A stretch of 16,105 nt of DNA from an uncultured Eubacteriales bacterium (GCA_902782895.1 CACZPA010000276.1:1-16105); one strand, 5' to 3'. Positions 5,639-13,972 are shown, counted from the first letter of the stretch. Notes: a model not told the origin generated them from the letters alone. Numbers and translations: made by a program.

Positions 5639-7247
5639 CGGGATCCTCCTTCCGGTAGAGTCTGTTCTTGTCTTCGGATACGCAGAAATCCTCCGCCTGC
5701 CTGCGCAGCGCGGGATCCGGGATCAGGTCCTCCAGCGTAATGCCGAAATTCCGTGCCGTCTCCTTGGCGTAGCTGTTGCCGAGCGGATCCTTGTATTCAA
5801 AATGATAGAAATACTCCATGCCCTCCGCGGTGCTTTCCGCCTCCGCGACCATACTGGTCAGATACGCGTCGAGCTCATCCGGCAGCTTGAAACGAAGCAG
5901 GAAATAGATATCATACAGGTGTGTGACCATCATACAGGTGACTTTTTTCTCCAGGAAACCTGTCACCAGATCGGCGCAGATCGAGATCGCTTCCACCGGA
6001 TTCGTACTGGTCAGCGGTTCATTGATCAGAACAAGATCTCCCGCCGTGGCCGTCTCCAGGATATCCGCAAGAATCCGCGCCTCAACACCCATACGGGAAG
6101 CCGTCATATCGCTGTCCTCTCCGGAGGAGAACAGGGTAAACAGCCTTGCTGCCGGCATGAAGCGGAAGACATTAGCCGCTGCATAATAACCCATCTGTGC
6201 GAAAAGCAGATTCTGTGCGATCATCTTCAGGTAGGACGTCTTACCGGAATGATTGGCTCCGGTTACGATGACAGATCCGCCGTTCTGCAGACTGACAGGA
6301 TTGGGCTGCACCTTCTCACTCTTCATTCCGAGCTCCGGATAGATCATATTCTCCGCCTGCATACAGATATCCGCCTGTTCTACGGCTTCCGGACGGCAGA
6401 CCGGATATCCCTGCTCCCGGATCACACGGATCAGCGTCAATCCGCGCGCATAGAAAAGGAACTCATCCGCGAGTCCTTCCAGAACATCTTTATCCGGTGC
6501 GGGCGTTTTGCGGAACATATCCTGCAGCCGGCCGATCTTGCCCTTCCATTGCTTCTCAAGCGCCGCGCTCAGGTATTCGTCAAAATGCGTGCCATAGATG
6601 GTCCGGTTATATACCATGCCGGTGAACAAAGAATTCACGGCTTTGTCCGCGTAATCTGTCCCCGCAGCGGGCACCATCGGTTCCTCCGTCTCTTCAAACT
6701 TCAGAAGTCCCATCTCAAGAGGTCTTCCGTCGCTCTGCGCGTTCAGACCGATAACCGCGCTCCTGGGGAACACGGCTTTTTCGTGATATTCGTCCAGTGA
6801 TTTGCGGATCGCCTTATAGGCAGCGGTATTCTGAACCGCATGAGCGCGTCCCGTCAACTCGTTCATACGCTCGGAACGGAACCCGCGGCCGCCGATCTCC
6901 GCTATTTTATCGATGCAGCGGATATAGATCTCCAGCCTGCGGCCCCTGTACAGAAGCTGATGCACTCTGTCAAGCGCCTGTTCCTCTTTACGCTCTTCCT
7001 CCGGGAGGGAGCGCAGGTCTTCGCTTAAGCGCAGCAATTCCTCCTCGCCGGACTTATCCGCGAATTCTGTCAGCAGCAGCGAGCGTTCTCCGATTTCGGC
7101 AGAATCACGGCACAGATACTTCTGCAGAAACAGACAGGCCTGATCCTCTGTCATCCCGGGCAGCATTCTTACAAGCAGCCGCGGCATGTCGAGATCATGC
7201 AGGACCTGTTCCCGTTCCGGCATTGTACCGGTCATCTTAATCAGCAT
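5622..7247 (-). CDS. MutS-like ATPase A (MutS domain V family)
   Basis: A 541-residue paralogue of the following gene with the same layout: a helical N-terminal region of about 300 residues, then a MutS-type ATPase. Walker A is TGANHSGKT (329-337, Lys336), a segment DMTASRMGVEARIL (380-393) matches the signature loop of MutS ATPases, Walker B is LVLINEP (405-411, Asn409-Glu410), and the H-loop is VTHL (441-444). No mismatch-binding domain is present. The frame is open to 7337, but ATG 7247 is preferred because AAGGAGG lies about 6 nt before it and the extra 30 residues would overlap the upstream gene deeply. With this start it overlaps the LtaS-like gene by 11 nt. The function is not known; association with its twin is inferred from adjacency and shared features. 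Confidence 0.87.
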   Translation of the reverse strand: MLIKMTGTMPEREQVLHDLDMPRLLVRMLPGMTEDQACLFLQKYLCRDSAEIGERSLLLTEFADKSGEEELLRLSEDLRSLPEEERKEEQALDRVHQLLYRGRRLEIYIRCIDKIAEIGGRGFRSERMNELTGRAHAVQNTAAYKAIRKSLDEYHEKAVFPRSAVIGLNAQSDGRPLEMGLLKFEETEEPMVPAAGTDYADKAVNSLFTGMVYNRTIYGTHFDEYLSAALEKQWKGKIGRLQDMFRKTPAPDKDVLEGLADEFLFYARGLTLIRVIREQGYPVCRPEAVEQADICMQAENMIYPELGMKSEKVQPNPVSLQNGGSVIVTGANHSGKTSYLKMIAQNLLFAQMGYYAAANVFRFMPAARLFTLFSSGEDSDMTASRMGVEARILADILETATAGDLVLINEPLTSTNPVEAISICADLVTGFLEKKVTCMMVTHLYDIYFLLRFKLPDELDAYLTSMVAEAESTAEGMEYFYHFEYKDPLGNSYAKETARNFGITLEDLIPDPALRRQAEDFCVSEDKNRLYRKEDPDELSD

Positions 7248-9384
7248 GACTGTCCTCCTTCTCCGGATCATACAAATGTCCGTAAGCAGTTCCGTCCCAC
7301 CAGGGCAGACTGTCCGCAAGATACGCGTAATAGTCATTATCCAGAACCGCAGCGGATACCGTAAATTTATTCTCGACTTTGCGGATCAGAGCGTCCACTT
7401 CTTCCTGCGAAGGCTCTTCTCCGGTAAATGACGTCACTACATCCGTCAATGTGTTATACAGAAATCTGTCATTCAGAAAGCTATGATCGCCGAAAATGAC
7501 CAGCGGTTCCGAATCCGAGAGCAGATCCGTCCCCATCATAAGCCGCGAATCATACGGGATATTCATCAGATTGCAGATCGTCGGGGCAACGTCCAGATTA
7601 CAGCCCGGTTTGTCTATAACGATCGTTTCCTCCATTCCGGGACAGTACAGGACAAAATGATTGCGGTAATAATAGTAATACTCGTCGACCGTATAGCCGT
7701 TTAAGGTATCCATCTCCGCATCGCTCAGACCATACGGATAATGATCGGCTGTCATCGCGATCAGCGTATGGTCCGCGACACCGGCTTCTTCCAGCTGAGC
7801 AAGCAGATACTCCAGCGCGCGGTCCAGCTCCATATTGGCGGCAAAGTAGGCCTTAATTCCTTCGGTATACGGCAGGTCCTCCACATAACTCCAGTATTTC
7901 TGCGCCATGTCATCTTCCGCGTAATTATAGGGAAAATGCGCCGAAATCGTCAGATAATACGTATGGAACGGCTCGTCGTTGATATACTCCGGTATCGTCA
8001 GCTCCATCATCTCCACGTCGGACTCCGGGAAAAGCGATTCATCGATATACAGACCGTTCCCGCGGGCTTTCCAGATATAGCCGATGTTCGGATGGGACAG
8101 ATCTCTGTCAAAGAAATCATAATCGTGCGCATGGTAGCCTCTGCAGACATACCCAATGGAAGAAAGCACGTTCGCGATCGAAAAAGGCATCTGGTTATAC
8201 GCGGTATGGTAGAATGACCAGATATCCTCCTTTGGAAGCAGACTGTTGATCGTAACATACTCCCCGTCCGATGTACTGAGATAATAGTACGGCGTATAGA
8301 AATTCTCAAAAACAAAACCGCTGTTGACGAGCTTATAGAGCGTTGGTGTCCTCTCTTCATCCACGGCCCACGGCGAAAAAGACTCCGCGATGATCCAGAT
8401 CAGATTATAGCCTTCAAACATACCGGTATATTCATTGGTCATCGTCGGTTTCTGGCTGCCGAAATACCGGTGCAGATCCGCAACCGTACTGTTCGGGGCG
8501 CTTTCAGCAAGCGCGGCGAAATCGAGGTCCAGCACATTCGGCTCCGGGATAAATACGGTTTCTTCCGGCTGCGGGACAGAACTCTCGGAAGCGCCTGTAC
8601 TGTTTTCCACCGCAGAACTGTCCCCGGCCGGATCGATAGGAAGACCGGAGTTCTCCGGTATACTGCTGTCAACATCCTGGACCGCCGTACCGGTCTCTTC
8701 ATCCAGCAGGCTCATCTGCTGACCCGCATACTGTGCTTTGAAGATCAGGCGCAGCGTATCTCTCCGCATGCAAGTCACTACGCCCAGAGACCGGTATTCT
8801 TTCACGCCTGTCGGCGTATTGAAATACTGATCATACGGAGATCCTTTCCCGGTACCGGGGATCCGCAGCGCCAGCAGCGCGGCCACATGCAGTGCGGCTG
8901 CAATCAGCAGATAGATCAGAAGCACCTTTAAGGATTTGCGGTCATAATCCCGTCTGCGGTATAAAAACGGAATGCACAGATACAATACGACCGGCAGCAG
9001 AAGCAACAGGATTTCCCACCAGTGTGTCAGGAGCGTCCTGACGACAACGTGAACAAAATCCAGTGCGTTGCCGACACCGTTGCCAAGCGAAGCGACCATC
9101 ATAAAGCATTTGAAAATATGATAGTAAACCAGCTGTGTCCCGATCAGGAATGTCTGTAAAAAGAGCAGCAAAACGGCAATGGCCCGGTTCAGCTTGCGCG
9201 GGAAGATCCCGCAGACAGCAGCCATAACCAGCCCTGCCGGCAGCGCAAGAAGAGTCGCGTACAGCATACCCCATGTCAGGCTGCGGAAAAGGATCGCCTG
9301 CAGCAGGATCTCCTGATAGGACAGAATGAATGCAAAAACCAGATACAGTGGTATTTTCAAATCGCTTTTTCGGTCAGATGACAT
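7237..9384 (-). CDS. LtaS-like membrane phosphoglycerol transferase / sulfatase-fold protein
   Basis: A 715-residue membrane enzyme of the lipoteichoic acid synthase family. Five membrane segments lie at about 11-33, 38-61, 69-91, 122-141 and 151-173. A Ser/Glu/Pro-rich linker (about 225-280) follows, then an extracellular alkaline-phosphatase-fold domain. Expected catalytic residues are present: Glu334 in IIAESF, nucleophile Thr371 in STSDGE (LtaS has KTSDSE), His483 in SAHFPY, and Asp547-His548 in ADHYPYG. It probably transfers glycerol phosphate or a similar head group to a cell-envelope glycan or lipid; the exact acceptor cannot be read from sequence. It starts 6 nt after tsaD; only a distant GGAGA (about 13 nt before the ATG) serves as ribosome binding site, so coupling to tsaD is likely. 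Confidence 0.9.
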   Translation of the reverse strand: MSSDRKSDLKIPLYLVFAFILSYQEILLQAILFRSLTWGMLYATLLALPAGLVMAAVCGIFPRKLNRAIAVLLLFLQTFLIGTQLVYYHIFKCFMMVASLGNGVGNALDFVHVVVRTLLTHWWEILLLLLPVVLYLCIPFLYRRRDYDRKSLKVLLIYLLIAAALHVAALLALRIPGTGKGSPYDQYFNTPTGVKEYRSLGVVTCMRRDTLRLIFKAQYAGQQMSLLDEETGTAVQDVDSSIPENSGLPIDPAGDSSAVENSTGASESSVPQPEETVFIPEPNVLDLDFAALAESAPNSTVADLHRYFGSQKPTMTNEYTGMFEGYNLIWIIAESFSPWAVDEERTPTLYKLVNSGFVFENFYTPYYYLSTSDGEYVTINSLLPKEDIWSFYHTAYNQMPFSIANVLSSIGYVCRGYHAHDYDFFDRDLSHPNIGYIWKARGNGLYIDESLFPESDVEMMELTIPEYINDEPFHTYYLTISAHFPYNYAEDDMAQKYWSYVEDLPYTEGIKAYFAANMELDRALEYLLAQLEEAGVADHTLIAMTADHYPYGLSDAEMDTLNGYTVDEYYYYYRNHFVLYCPGMEETIVIDKPGCNLDVAPTICNLMNIPYDSRLMMGTDLLSDSEPLVIFGDHSFLNDRFLYNTLTDVVTSFTGEEPSQEEVDALIRKVENKFTVSAAVLDNDYYAYLADSLPWWDGTAYGHLYDPEKEDSHAD

Positions 9385-9390
9385 AGATGA

Positions 9391-10416
9391 TTATAGTCTC
9401 CGCATCGGCAGATCCGGTTCCGCGTTGAGTGCCGGTCCTGCAAAAATCCCTTTTACATAAGAGTCATAGGCCGCGCTGCCGATCATGGCGGCATTGTCCG
9501 TACACAGCGAGATCGCGGGTACGGACAAAACATATCCCTTAACGTCGCACGCCTCCTGCATCGCTTTACGGATCGCTGTATTGGCGGAGACTCCTCCTGC
9601 CATCGCGATCCGGCGGATGCCGTAATCCTGCGCCGCCTGCATCGTTTTGCCAACCAGAACGTCCGTCACTGCGGCCTGGAAGGAAGCGGCTATATCCGCC
9701 TGATGGACCTTTTCTCCCATCATCTTCAGATGGTTCAGCGTATTGAGGACCGCGGATTTGAGCCCGCTGAAGCTGAAATCATACCCGGGCTCGTCCAAAC
9801 ACGGCCTTGGAAAATGAAAAGCCTCCGGATCGCCTGCAAGGGCTGCTTTCTGCAGCTTGGGCCCGCCGGGATAGCCGAGTCCGATCGCGCGCGCGACCTT
9901 ATCAAAGGCCTCTCCCGCGGCGTCATCCCTTGTCTCTCCCAACATGCGGTAGGCACCGTAATCCTCAACGATACACAGATATGTGTGACCTCCCGAAATC
10001 ACAAGACAGAGAAAAGGCGGTTCCCAATCCGGATCCGAGATGTAATTCGCCGCGATATGCCCTTCTATATGATGCACACCGATCAACGGCTTATGCAAGG
10101 CATATGCTAAAGACTTGGCCTCCGATACTCCGACCAGCAGCGCGCCGACAAGTCCCGGCCCCTGGGTCACCGCGATCGCGTCAATATCCTCCCAGGTGCA
10201 GCCGCTGTCCGTAAGCGCTTTTTCAATGACTCCGTCGATTGCCTCAAGATGCTTGCGCGAAGCGATCTCCGGCACAACGCCTCCGTAGACCGTATGGATC
10301 TCGATCTGCGAAGAAATCACATTGGACAGAACCTTCCGTCCGTCTTCCACGACGGCGGCCGCCGTCTCGTCACAGGAAGACTCTATCGCCAGAATCTTAG
10401 CTTTCTGTTTCATCAT
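9391..10416 (-). CDS. tsaD: TsaD, tRNA N6-threonylcarbamoyladenosine transferase
   Basis: A 341-residue member of the Kae1/TsaD family. It transfers the threonylcarbamoyl group from TC-AMP to A37 of ANN-decoding tRNAs, working with TsaB and TsaE in bacteria. Seen are the ASKHA-fold start ILAIESSCDETA (8-19), YGGVVPEIASRKH (44-56), the metal ligands His116 and His120 in HHIEGH, VISGGHT (139-145), FDKVAR, FSGLKSAV, AGGVSANT and CTDNAAMIG near the C-terminus. The length is normal. Its ATG overlaps the end of rnz by 20 nt, with no strong ribosome binding site; a second Met codon follows directly. tsaB and tsaE, often next to tsaD, are not in this window. Confidence 0.97.
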   Translation of the reverse strand: MMKQKAKILAIESSCDETAAAVVEDGRKVLSNVISSQIEIHTVYGGVVPEIASRKHLEAIDGVIEKALTDSGCTWEDIDAIAVTQGPGLVGALLVGVSEAKSLAYALHKPLIGVHHIEGHIAANYISDPDWEPPFLCLVISGGHTYLCIVEDYGAYRMLGETRDDAAGEAFDKVARAIGLGYPGGPKLQKAALAGDPEAFHFPRPCLDEPGYDFSFSGLKSAVLNTLNHLKMMGEKVHQADIAASFQAAVTDVLVGKTMQAAQDYGIRRIAMAGGVSANTAIRKAMQEACDVKGYVLSVPAISLCTDNAAMIGSAAYDSYVKGIFAGPALNAEPDLPMRRL

Positions 10417-11308
10417 ATTTCAGTATCTTCGTCATGCGTTCCCTTCCGACAAAGCTGTTCGCGAAGACCTCTCTTGCTTCTCCCAGCACATCCTGCGGAT
10501 GCATCAGGGACGGACTGAAATGTGTCAGCCAGAGCTCCTTCGCGTTTGCCGCCTTCGCGAGAACGGCCGCCTCCCGGAATGTCATATGTTTATATTCTCT
10601 GGAACGGCTTTTTTTCTCCTCTTCTCCGTACATGCCCTCGCAGATGAAAAGATCCGCGTCCCTTGCCCCTTCGATAATCGAAGGTGTCGGACGGGTATCC
10701 GTGCAATAGCAGACCGTAAGGCCTTTTCTCGCCTCTCCGAGCACCATGTCCGGTGTATATGTCACACCGTCTATCTCAACCGTATTGCCCTTCTGCAGAG
10801 GATTCCAGGCCCGCAGCGGCACGCCGAGTGCTCTTGCTCTCTCCGGCTGAAACTCCGGCCGTCTCCTCAGCTCAATCCTGTATCCCATACAGGGCACATT
10901 ATGATCGACGCGGAAAGACCGCACATACAGTGTACCTGCCATGATCTCCGTCTCCCCGATCTCATGGATTTCTACCGGGAAAGGAAGCTCCGGAGCGGCC
11001 ATCATCAGCCCGCGTACGACACGTCCCGTCCCTTTAGGGCCATAGATCAGGACGGGCTCTGTACGTCCCGCGTTCCCGATCGTAAGGAGCAATCCCGGCA
11101 GCCCCGCGACATGATCTCCGTGCATATGTGTGAAGAAAATCGCATCGATCGGCTTAAAGCTCCATCCCTGCCGCCGCAGCGTAACCTGGGTCCCCTCACC
11201 GCAATCCACAAGCAGCGAAGTCCCCTCCGCACGGACCATACATGCTGTCAGATGACGCCCGGGCAGCGGCATCATCCCGCCTGTACCTAGCAGACAAACG
11301 TCGAGCAT
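10397..11308 (-). CDS. rnz: Ribonuclease Z
   Basis: A 303-residue metallo-beta-lactamase-fold endonuclease that removes the 3' trailer of tRNA precursors lacking an encoded CCA. The zinc motif HMHGDH gives His61, His63, Asp65 and His66; further ligands are His136 (RVDHNVP), Asp204 (CTDTR) and His263 (LTHFSPS). The HMTF block with His241 is also present. Residues about 143-200 (RRRPEFQPERARALG...) correspond to the flexible arm that grips tRNA. The length is typical of short RNase Z. GGAGG lies 7 nt before ATG 11308. The tRNA-Val in this window lacks an encoded CCA, which would suit processing by this enzyme. It overlaps tsaD and follows the YcxB-like gene by 17 nt. Confidence 0.96.
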   Translation of the reverse strand: MLDVCLLGTGGMMPLPGRHLTACMVRAEGTSLLVDCGEGTQVTLRRQGWSFKPIDAIFFTHMHGDHVAGLPGLLLTIGNAGRTEPVLIYGPKGTGRVVRGLMMAAPELPFPVEIHEIGETEIMAGTLYVRSFRVDHNVPCMGYRIELRRRPEFQPERARALGVPLRAWNPLQKGNTVEIDGVTYTPDMVLGEARKGLTVCYCTDTRPTPSIIEGARDADLFICEGMYGEEEKKSRSREYKHMTFREAAVLAKAANAKELWLTHFSPSLMHPQDVLGEAREVFANSFVGRERMTKILKYDETES

Positions 11309-11325
11309 ACTCTAACCTCCGTATC

Positions 11326-11826
11326 TTACCGTCCGTACTCGTTTTTCAGTTCCCGCAGAAAAGCGATGAGTGCCGGTGAACAGTTTTTCTTGACCAGTAT
11401 CGTCCCCTGATTCGCGGCTGTCAGAACGTAGAAATTGGTCTTCGTCTCCAGAATCCGGTAGATCTCCGAATACTTCAGACGTGTCTCGTTGCCGGATGTC
11501 CGCGTCATCAGATAATCGCTGTAGAACGTGGTGTCCACCGTCATATTCTTCACGTTTTTACTGGAATAATACGCTTTATGCTGGATCCTGTACTGATTCA
11601 GCATGAACACCAGCGGGAAGACAACCGCGCATCCGACGAATATAAGCGCGATCGGCGTCTTGCCGTTCCGGAAATACAGATAAGCGATGACGAGAATTGC
11701 GAATTCAAACAGCGCAAACGTGATCCAGTATCTGGTGTGCGCTCCCGCTACAGCGTTACAGAGCTTCTGATACTCGGAAAAGTCGATCTCTGTAGTTGTA
11801 CGGTACAATGCTTTCTTTTCTCCCAT
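11326..11826 (-). CDS. YcxB-like two-pass membrane protein
   Basis: A 166-residue protein with a short cytoplasmic N-terminus (residues 1-30, YRTTTEIDFSEYQKLCNAV), two membrane segments at about 33-52 (YWITFALFEFAILVIAYLYF) and 57-76 (TPIALIFVGCAVVFPLVFML), and a C-terminal soluble domain (80-166). That domain has the look of the YcxB-like family: a YSDYLMTRTSGNETRLKYSEIYRILETKTNFYVL-type beta-rich stretch followed by a C-terminal helix. The function of this family is unknown. An in-frame ATG lies at 11847, but it is part of the AAAGGAG sequence (11838-11844) that serves ATG 11826, so the shorter form is chosen. It is the first gene of the seven-gene operon, behind the promoter at 11863-11891. 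Confidence 0.82.
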   Translation of the reverse strand: MGEKKALYRTTTEIDFSEYQKLCNAVAGAHTRYWITFALFEFAILVIAYLYFRNGKTPIALIFVGCAVVFPLVFMLNQYRIQHKAYYSSKNVKNMTVDTTFYSDYLMTRTSGNETRLKYSEIYRILETKTNFYVLTAANQGTILVKKNCSPALIAFLRELKNEYGR

Positions 11827-11862
11827 AAATCCGGCAGCTCCTTTCATCGGTTCAGACTACTT

Positions 11863-11891
11863 ATTATATAATAGATACCGGAAAAATACAA
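11863..11891 (-). promoter_or_regulatory. Promoter of the seven-gene minus-strand operon
   Basis: A perfect TATAAT (11863-11868, minus strand) sits 17 nt downstream of a weaker TTGTAT (11886-11891). The predicted start near 11856 leaves a leader of about 30 nt to ATG 11826. It lies back-to-back with the promoter of the cyclophilin operon, and the two -10 boxes are about 77 nt apart. Confidence 0.7.
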
Positions 11892-11941
11892 GCAAATCCG
11901 CGAAGGAATATGCAAAACCACTTCCTTCTTCGGGCAGATTG

Positions 11942-11950
11942 TGCTATAAT
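11942..11950 (+). promoter_or_regulatory. Extended -10 promoter of the cyclophilin-larC operon
   Basis: TGCTATAAT reads as an extended -10 element (TG-n-TATAAT). No convincing -35 hexamer is found 16-18 nt upstream, which fits an extended -10 promoter. The start would be near 11957, about 37 nt before ATG 11994. Confidence 0.65.
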
Positions 11951-11993
11951 TCAATAAGACTGTATTCTACTCTGAAAGAAAAGGAAGGACCTA

Positions 11994-12617
11994 ATGATGT
12001 CTCAGAAGATCAAAGCCAAACATCTGTCAGCCGGTCAGAAGATCGGGATTCTTTTAGGAGGATGCATTCTGGTCTGTATTATCGTACTTCTCATTACTGC
12101 ACCATGGAAAGGGACAAAGAAAATGATTTACGCAGATATCACCATCAAAGATTACGGCACCGTTACTGTCGAACTGGATTCCGAAATGGCACCGATCACC
12201 GTCGCGAATTTTGTAAAGCTCTCCAAGAGCGGATTCTATGACGGTCTGACGTTCCATCGTATCATGGCCGGCTTCATGGCACAGGGCGGAGATCCGGAAG
12301 GGACAGGTTTCGGCGGAAGCGATGAGACTATCAAGGGTGAATTCCTCGTAAACGGTGTCAAAAACACGCTGTCCCATACCCGTGGGACGATCTCCATGGC
12401 ACGTTCCAAATCTTATGATTCCGCAAGCTCCCAGTTCTTTATCGTACATCAGGACGCTACTTTCCTGGACGGAAAGTATGCGGCGTTCGGCCACGTAACA
12501 AGCGGCATGGACGTCATCGACCGTATCTGCCAGGATGCCCGCCCGATAGATAATAACGGAAGCATCGCGCCGGCTGACCAGCCCGTCATTGAATCTATTA
12601 AGATCCGCGAATCCTGA
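11994..12617 (+). CDS. Membrane-anchored cyclophilin-type peptidyl-prolyl cis-trans isomerase
   Basis: A 207-residue prolyl isomerase. Residues 17-36 form one hydrophobic segment (IGILLGGCILVCIIVLLITA) after a positively charged N-terminus, so the enzyme is probably anchored with its catalytic domain outside the cell. An LGGC at 21-24 looks a little like a lipobox, but the hydrophobic run continues past the Cys, so a plain anchor is favoured. The cyclophilin core has FHRIMAGFMAQGGD (Arg89, Phe94, Gln97), SSQFFIV (Gln147, Phe148) and FLDGKYAAFGHV. It would speed folding of exported proteins. Two ATGs are adjacent (11994 and 11997); AGGAAGG lies upstream of both. It is the first gene of the plus-strand operon, 44 nt before larC. 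Confidence 0.93.
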   Translation: MMSQKIKAKHLSAGQKIGILLGGCILVCIIVLLITAPWKGTKKMIYADITIKDYGTVTVELDSEMAPITVANFVKLSKSGFYDGLTFHRIMAGFMAQGGDPEGTGFGGSDETIKGEFLVNGVKNTLSHTRGTISMARSKSYDSASSQFFIVHQDATFLDGKYAAFGHVTSGMDVIDRICQDARPIDNNGSIAPADQPVIESIKIRES

Positions 12618-12661
12618 GAAGCTGATAATACCAAATCTTTACAGACAGGAGAATCAGCCGA

Positions 12662-13972
12662 ATGAAAACACTTTATCTTGACTGCAGCATGGGCGCGGCA
12701 GGCGATATGCTGACCGCTGCACTGCTGGAGCTCCTTCCTGACAGGGAAGCTTTTGTCGCCCGCGTCAACACGCTTGGACTGCCCGGCATTCATATGGAAG
12801 CGATTCCTTCCGTAAAATGCGATATCTATGGGACGCATTCCAAGATCACGGTGAACGGTGTCGACGAAGCCGATCTGATGGAAGAACAAGCGCATCATCA
12901 TGATCATGAACATGAGCACGACCATGAGCACGACCATGAACACGAGCACGAACACGATCATGAGCATGCACATGACCACGAGCATGAACACGAGCACGAC
13001 CATGAACATGACCACGAGCATGCGCATCATCACCATCACGCGCATCTTGCAGATATTCAGGCGATTATCGATACCCTTGCGGTCGACGACGCCGTCAAAG
13101 CCGACATCACCGCCGTCTATACTCTGATCGCTGAAGCGGAGAGTCACGCGCACAATATGCCGATTGAAGAGATTCATTTCCATGAGGTTGGCACGATGGA
13201 CGCTGTAGCGGATGTAGCCGCGGTCTGCATGCTGATGCATGAGATCGCTCCGGAGCAGATTCTTGCTTCGCCGATCAATGTCGGAAGCGGTCATGTGCAC
13301 TGCGCGCACGGCATTCTGCCGGTCCCCGCTCCCGCCACCGCTTACATCCTGCGGGACGTTCCGATCTACAGCGGACACATTCAGAGCGAACTCTGCACGC
13401 CCACCGGCGCCGCGCTGCTTAAGCATTTTGTCAAAGCTTTCGTACAGATGCCGGTCATGACCGTCTCCGCGATCGGATACGGTATGGGCCATAAGGATTT
13501 TGAGCAGGCTAACTGCGTACGGGCGATGCTGGGCGAAACAGAAGGCCAGCGCGAGACTGTGACCGAGCTTGTCTGCACTATCGATGACATGACAGCCGAA
13601 GCGATCGGTTTTGCCACAGAGCGTTTCTGGGAAGGCGGAGCTCTTGACGTCTATACGATCCCGATCGGCATGAAGAAAAACCGTCCCGGACTTCTGCTCG
13701 AGGTTATGTGCCGCACCGATGCCAAAGACAAAATGCTGCAGCTGATCTTTAAGCACACGACGACACTTGGTGTCCGGGAATATACAAGCGCCCGCCATAC
13801 GCTGAACCGCGAGATGGAGACAATTGAAACCCCTTACGGTATTGTTCGCCGTAAGAAGGCCTCCGGATTCGGCACTGAGCGCAGCAAACTGGAGTATGAG
13901 GATCTCGCGAGAATAGCGCGGGACAACAACATTTCACTGGCAAAAGCCGCGGCTATCGCGTCCGGCAAGTAA
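12662..13972 (+). CDS. larC: LarC, nickel-pincer cofactor biosynthesis protein, with a long His-rich insert
   Basis: A 436-residue LarC (former DUF111 family). LarC inserts nickel into the pyridinium dithiocarboxylate mononucleotide made by LarB and LarE, giving the pincer cofactor of lactate racemase and related enzymes. Family signatures are the start YLDCSMGAAGDM (5-16), HFHEVGTMDAVADV, CTPTGAALL, SAIGYGMG and CTIDDMTAEAIG. Residues 78-128 are almost entirely His alternating with Asp/Glu, 29 His in 51 residues, a likely nickel store or chaperone segment. In Lactobacillus plantarum the protein is split into larC1/larC2 joined by frameshifting; here it is one unbroken frame. larA, larB and larE are not in the window. 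AGGAG lies 9-10 nt before the ATG. It is cotranscribed with the cyclophilin gene and the AI-2E permease, by spacing. Confidence 0.94.
   Translation: MKTLYLDCSMGAAGDMLTAALLELLPDREAFVARVNTLGLPGIHMEAIPSVKCDIYGTHSKITVNGVDEADLMEEQAHHHDHEHEHDHEHDHEHEHEHDHEHAHDHEHEHEHDHEHDHEHAHHHHHAHLADIQAIIDTLAVDDAVKADITAVYTLIAEAESHAHNMPIEEIHFHEVGTMDAVADVAAVCMLMHEIAPEQILASPINVGSGHVHCAHGILPVPAPATAYILRDVPIYSGHIQSELCTPTGAALLKHFVKAFVQMPVMTVSAIGYGMGHKDFEQANCVRAMLGETEGQRETVTELVCTIDDMTAEAIGFATERFWEGGALDVYTIPIGMKKNRPGLLLEVMCRTDAKDKMLQLIFKHTTTLGVREYTSARHTLNREMETIETPYGIVRRKKASGFGTERSKLEYEDLARIARDNNISLAKAAAIASGK
12893..13045 (+). repeat. Degenerate hexanucleotide repeat encoding the LarC histidine tract
   Basis: About 25 imperfect copies of a six-base unit (CAY followed by GAN) encode alternating His and Asp/Glu. 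Longer exact copies exist: the 12-mer GAGCACGACCAT is in tandem at 12914-12937, and a 17-mer starting CATGAACACGAG occurs at 12935-12951 and 12983-12999. The length probably changes by slippage or unequal exchange; in-frame loss or gain would keep larC open. Confidence 0.85.

Noticed and set aside
4067..5740. 557-residue plus-strand open frame
   Set aside because: Antisense shadow of the MutS-like gene, which has motifs, a ribosome binding site and operon overlap; the plus-strand translation has no recognisable domain.
12893..13045. CRISPR array or non-coding tandem repeat
   Set aside because: The repeats are 6-12 nt, have no spacers, and stay in frame inside larC.
12449..13798. 449-residue minus-strand open frame opposite larC
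   Set aside because: Shadow of larC; its long Met/Val-rich stretch is merely the reverse of the His-coding repeat.
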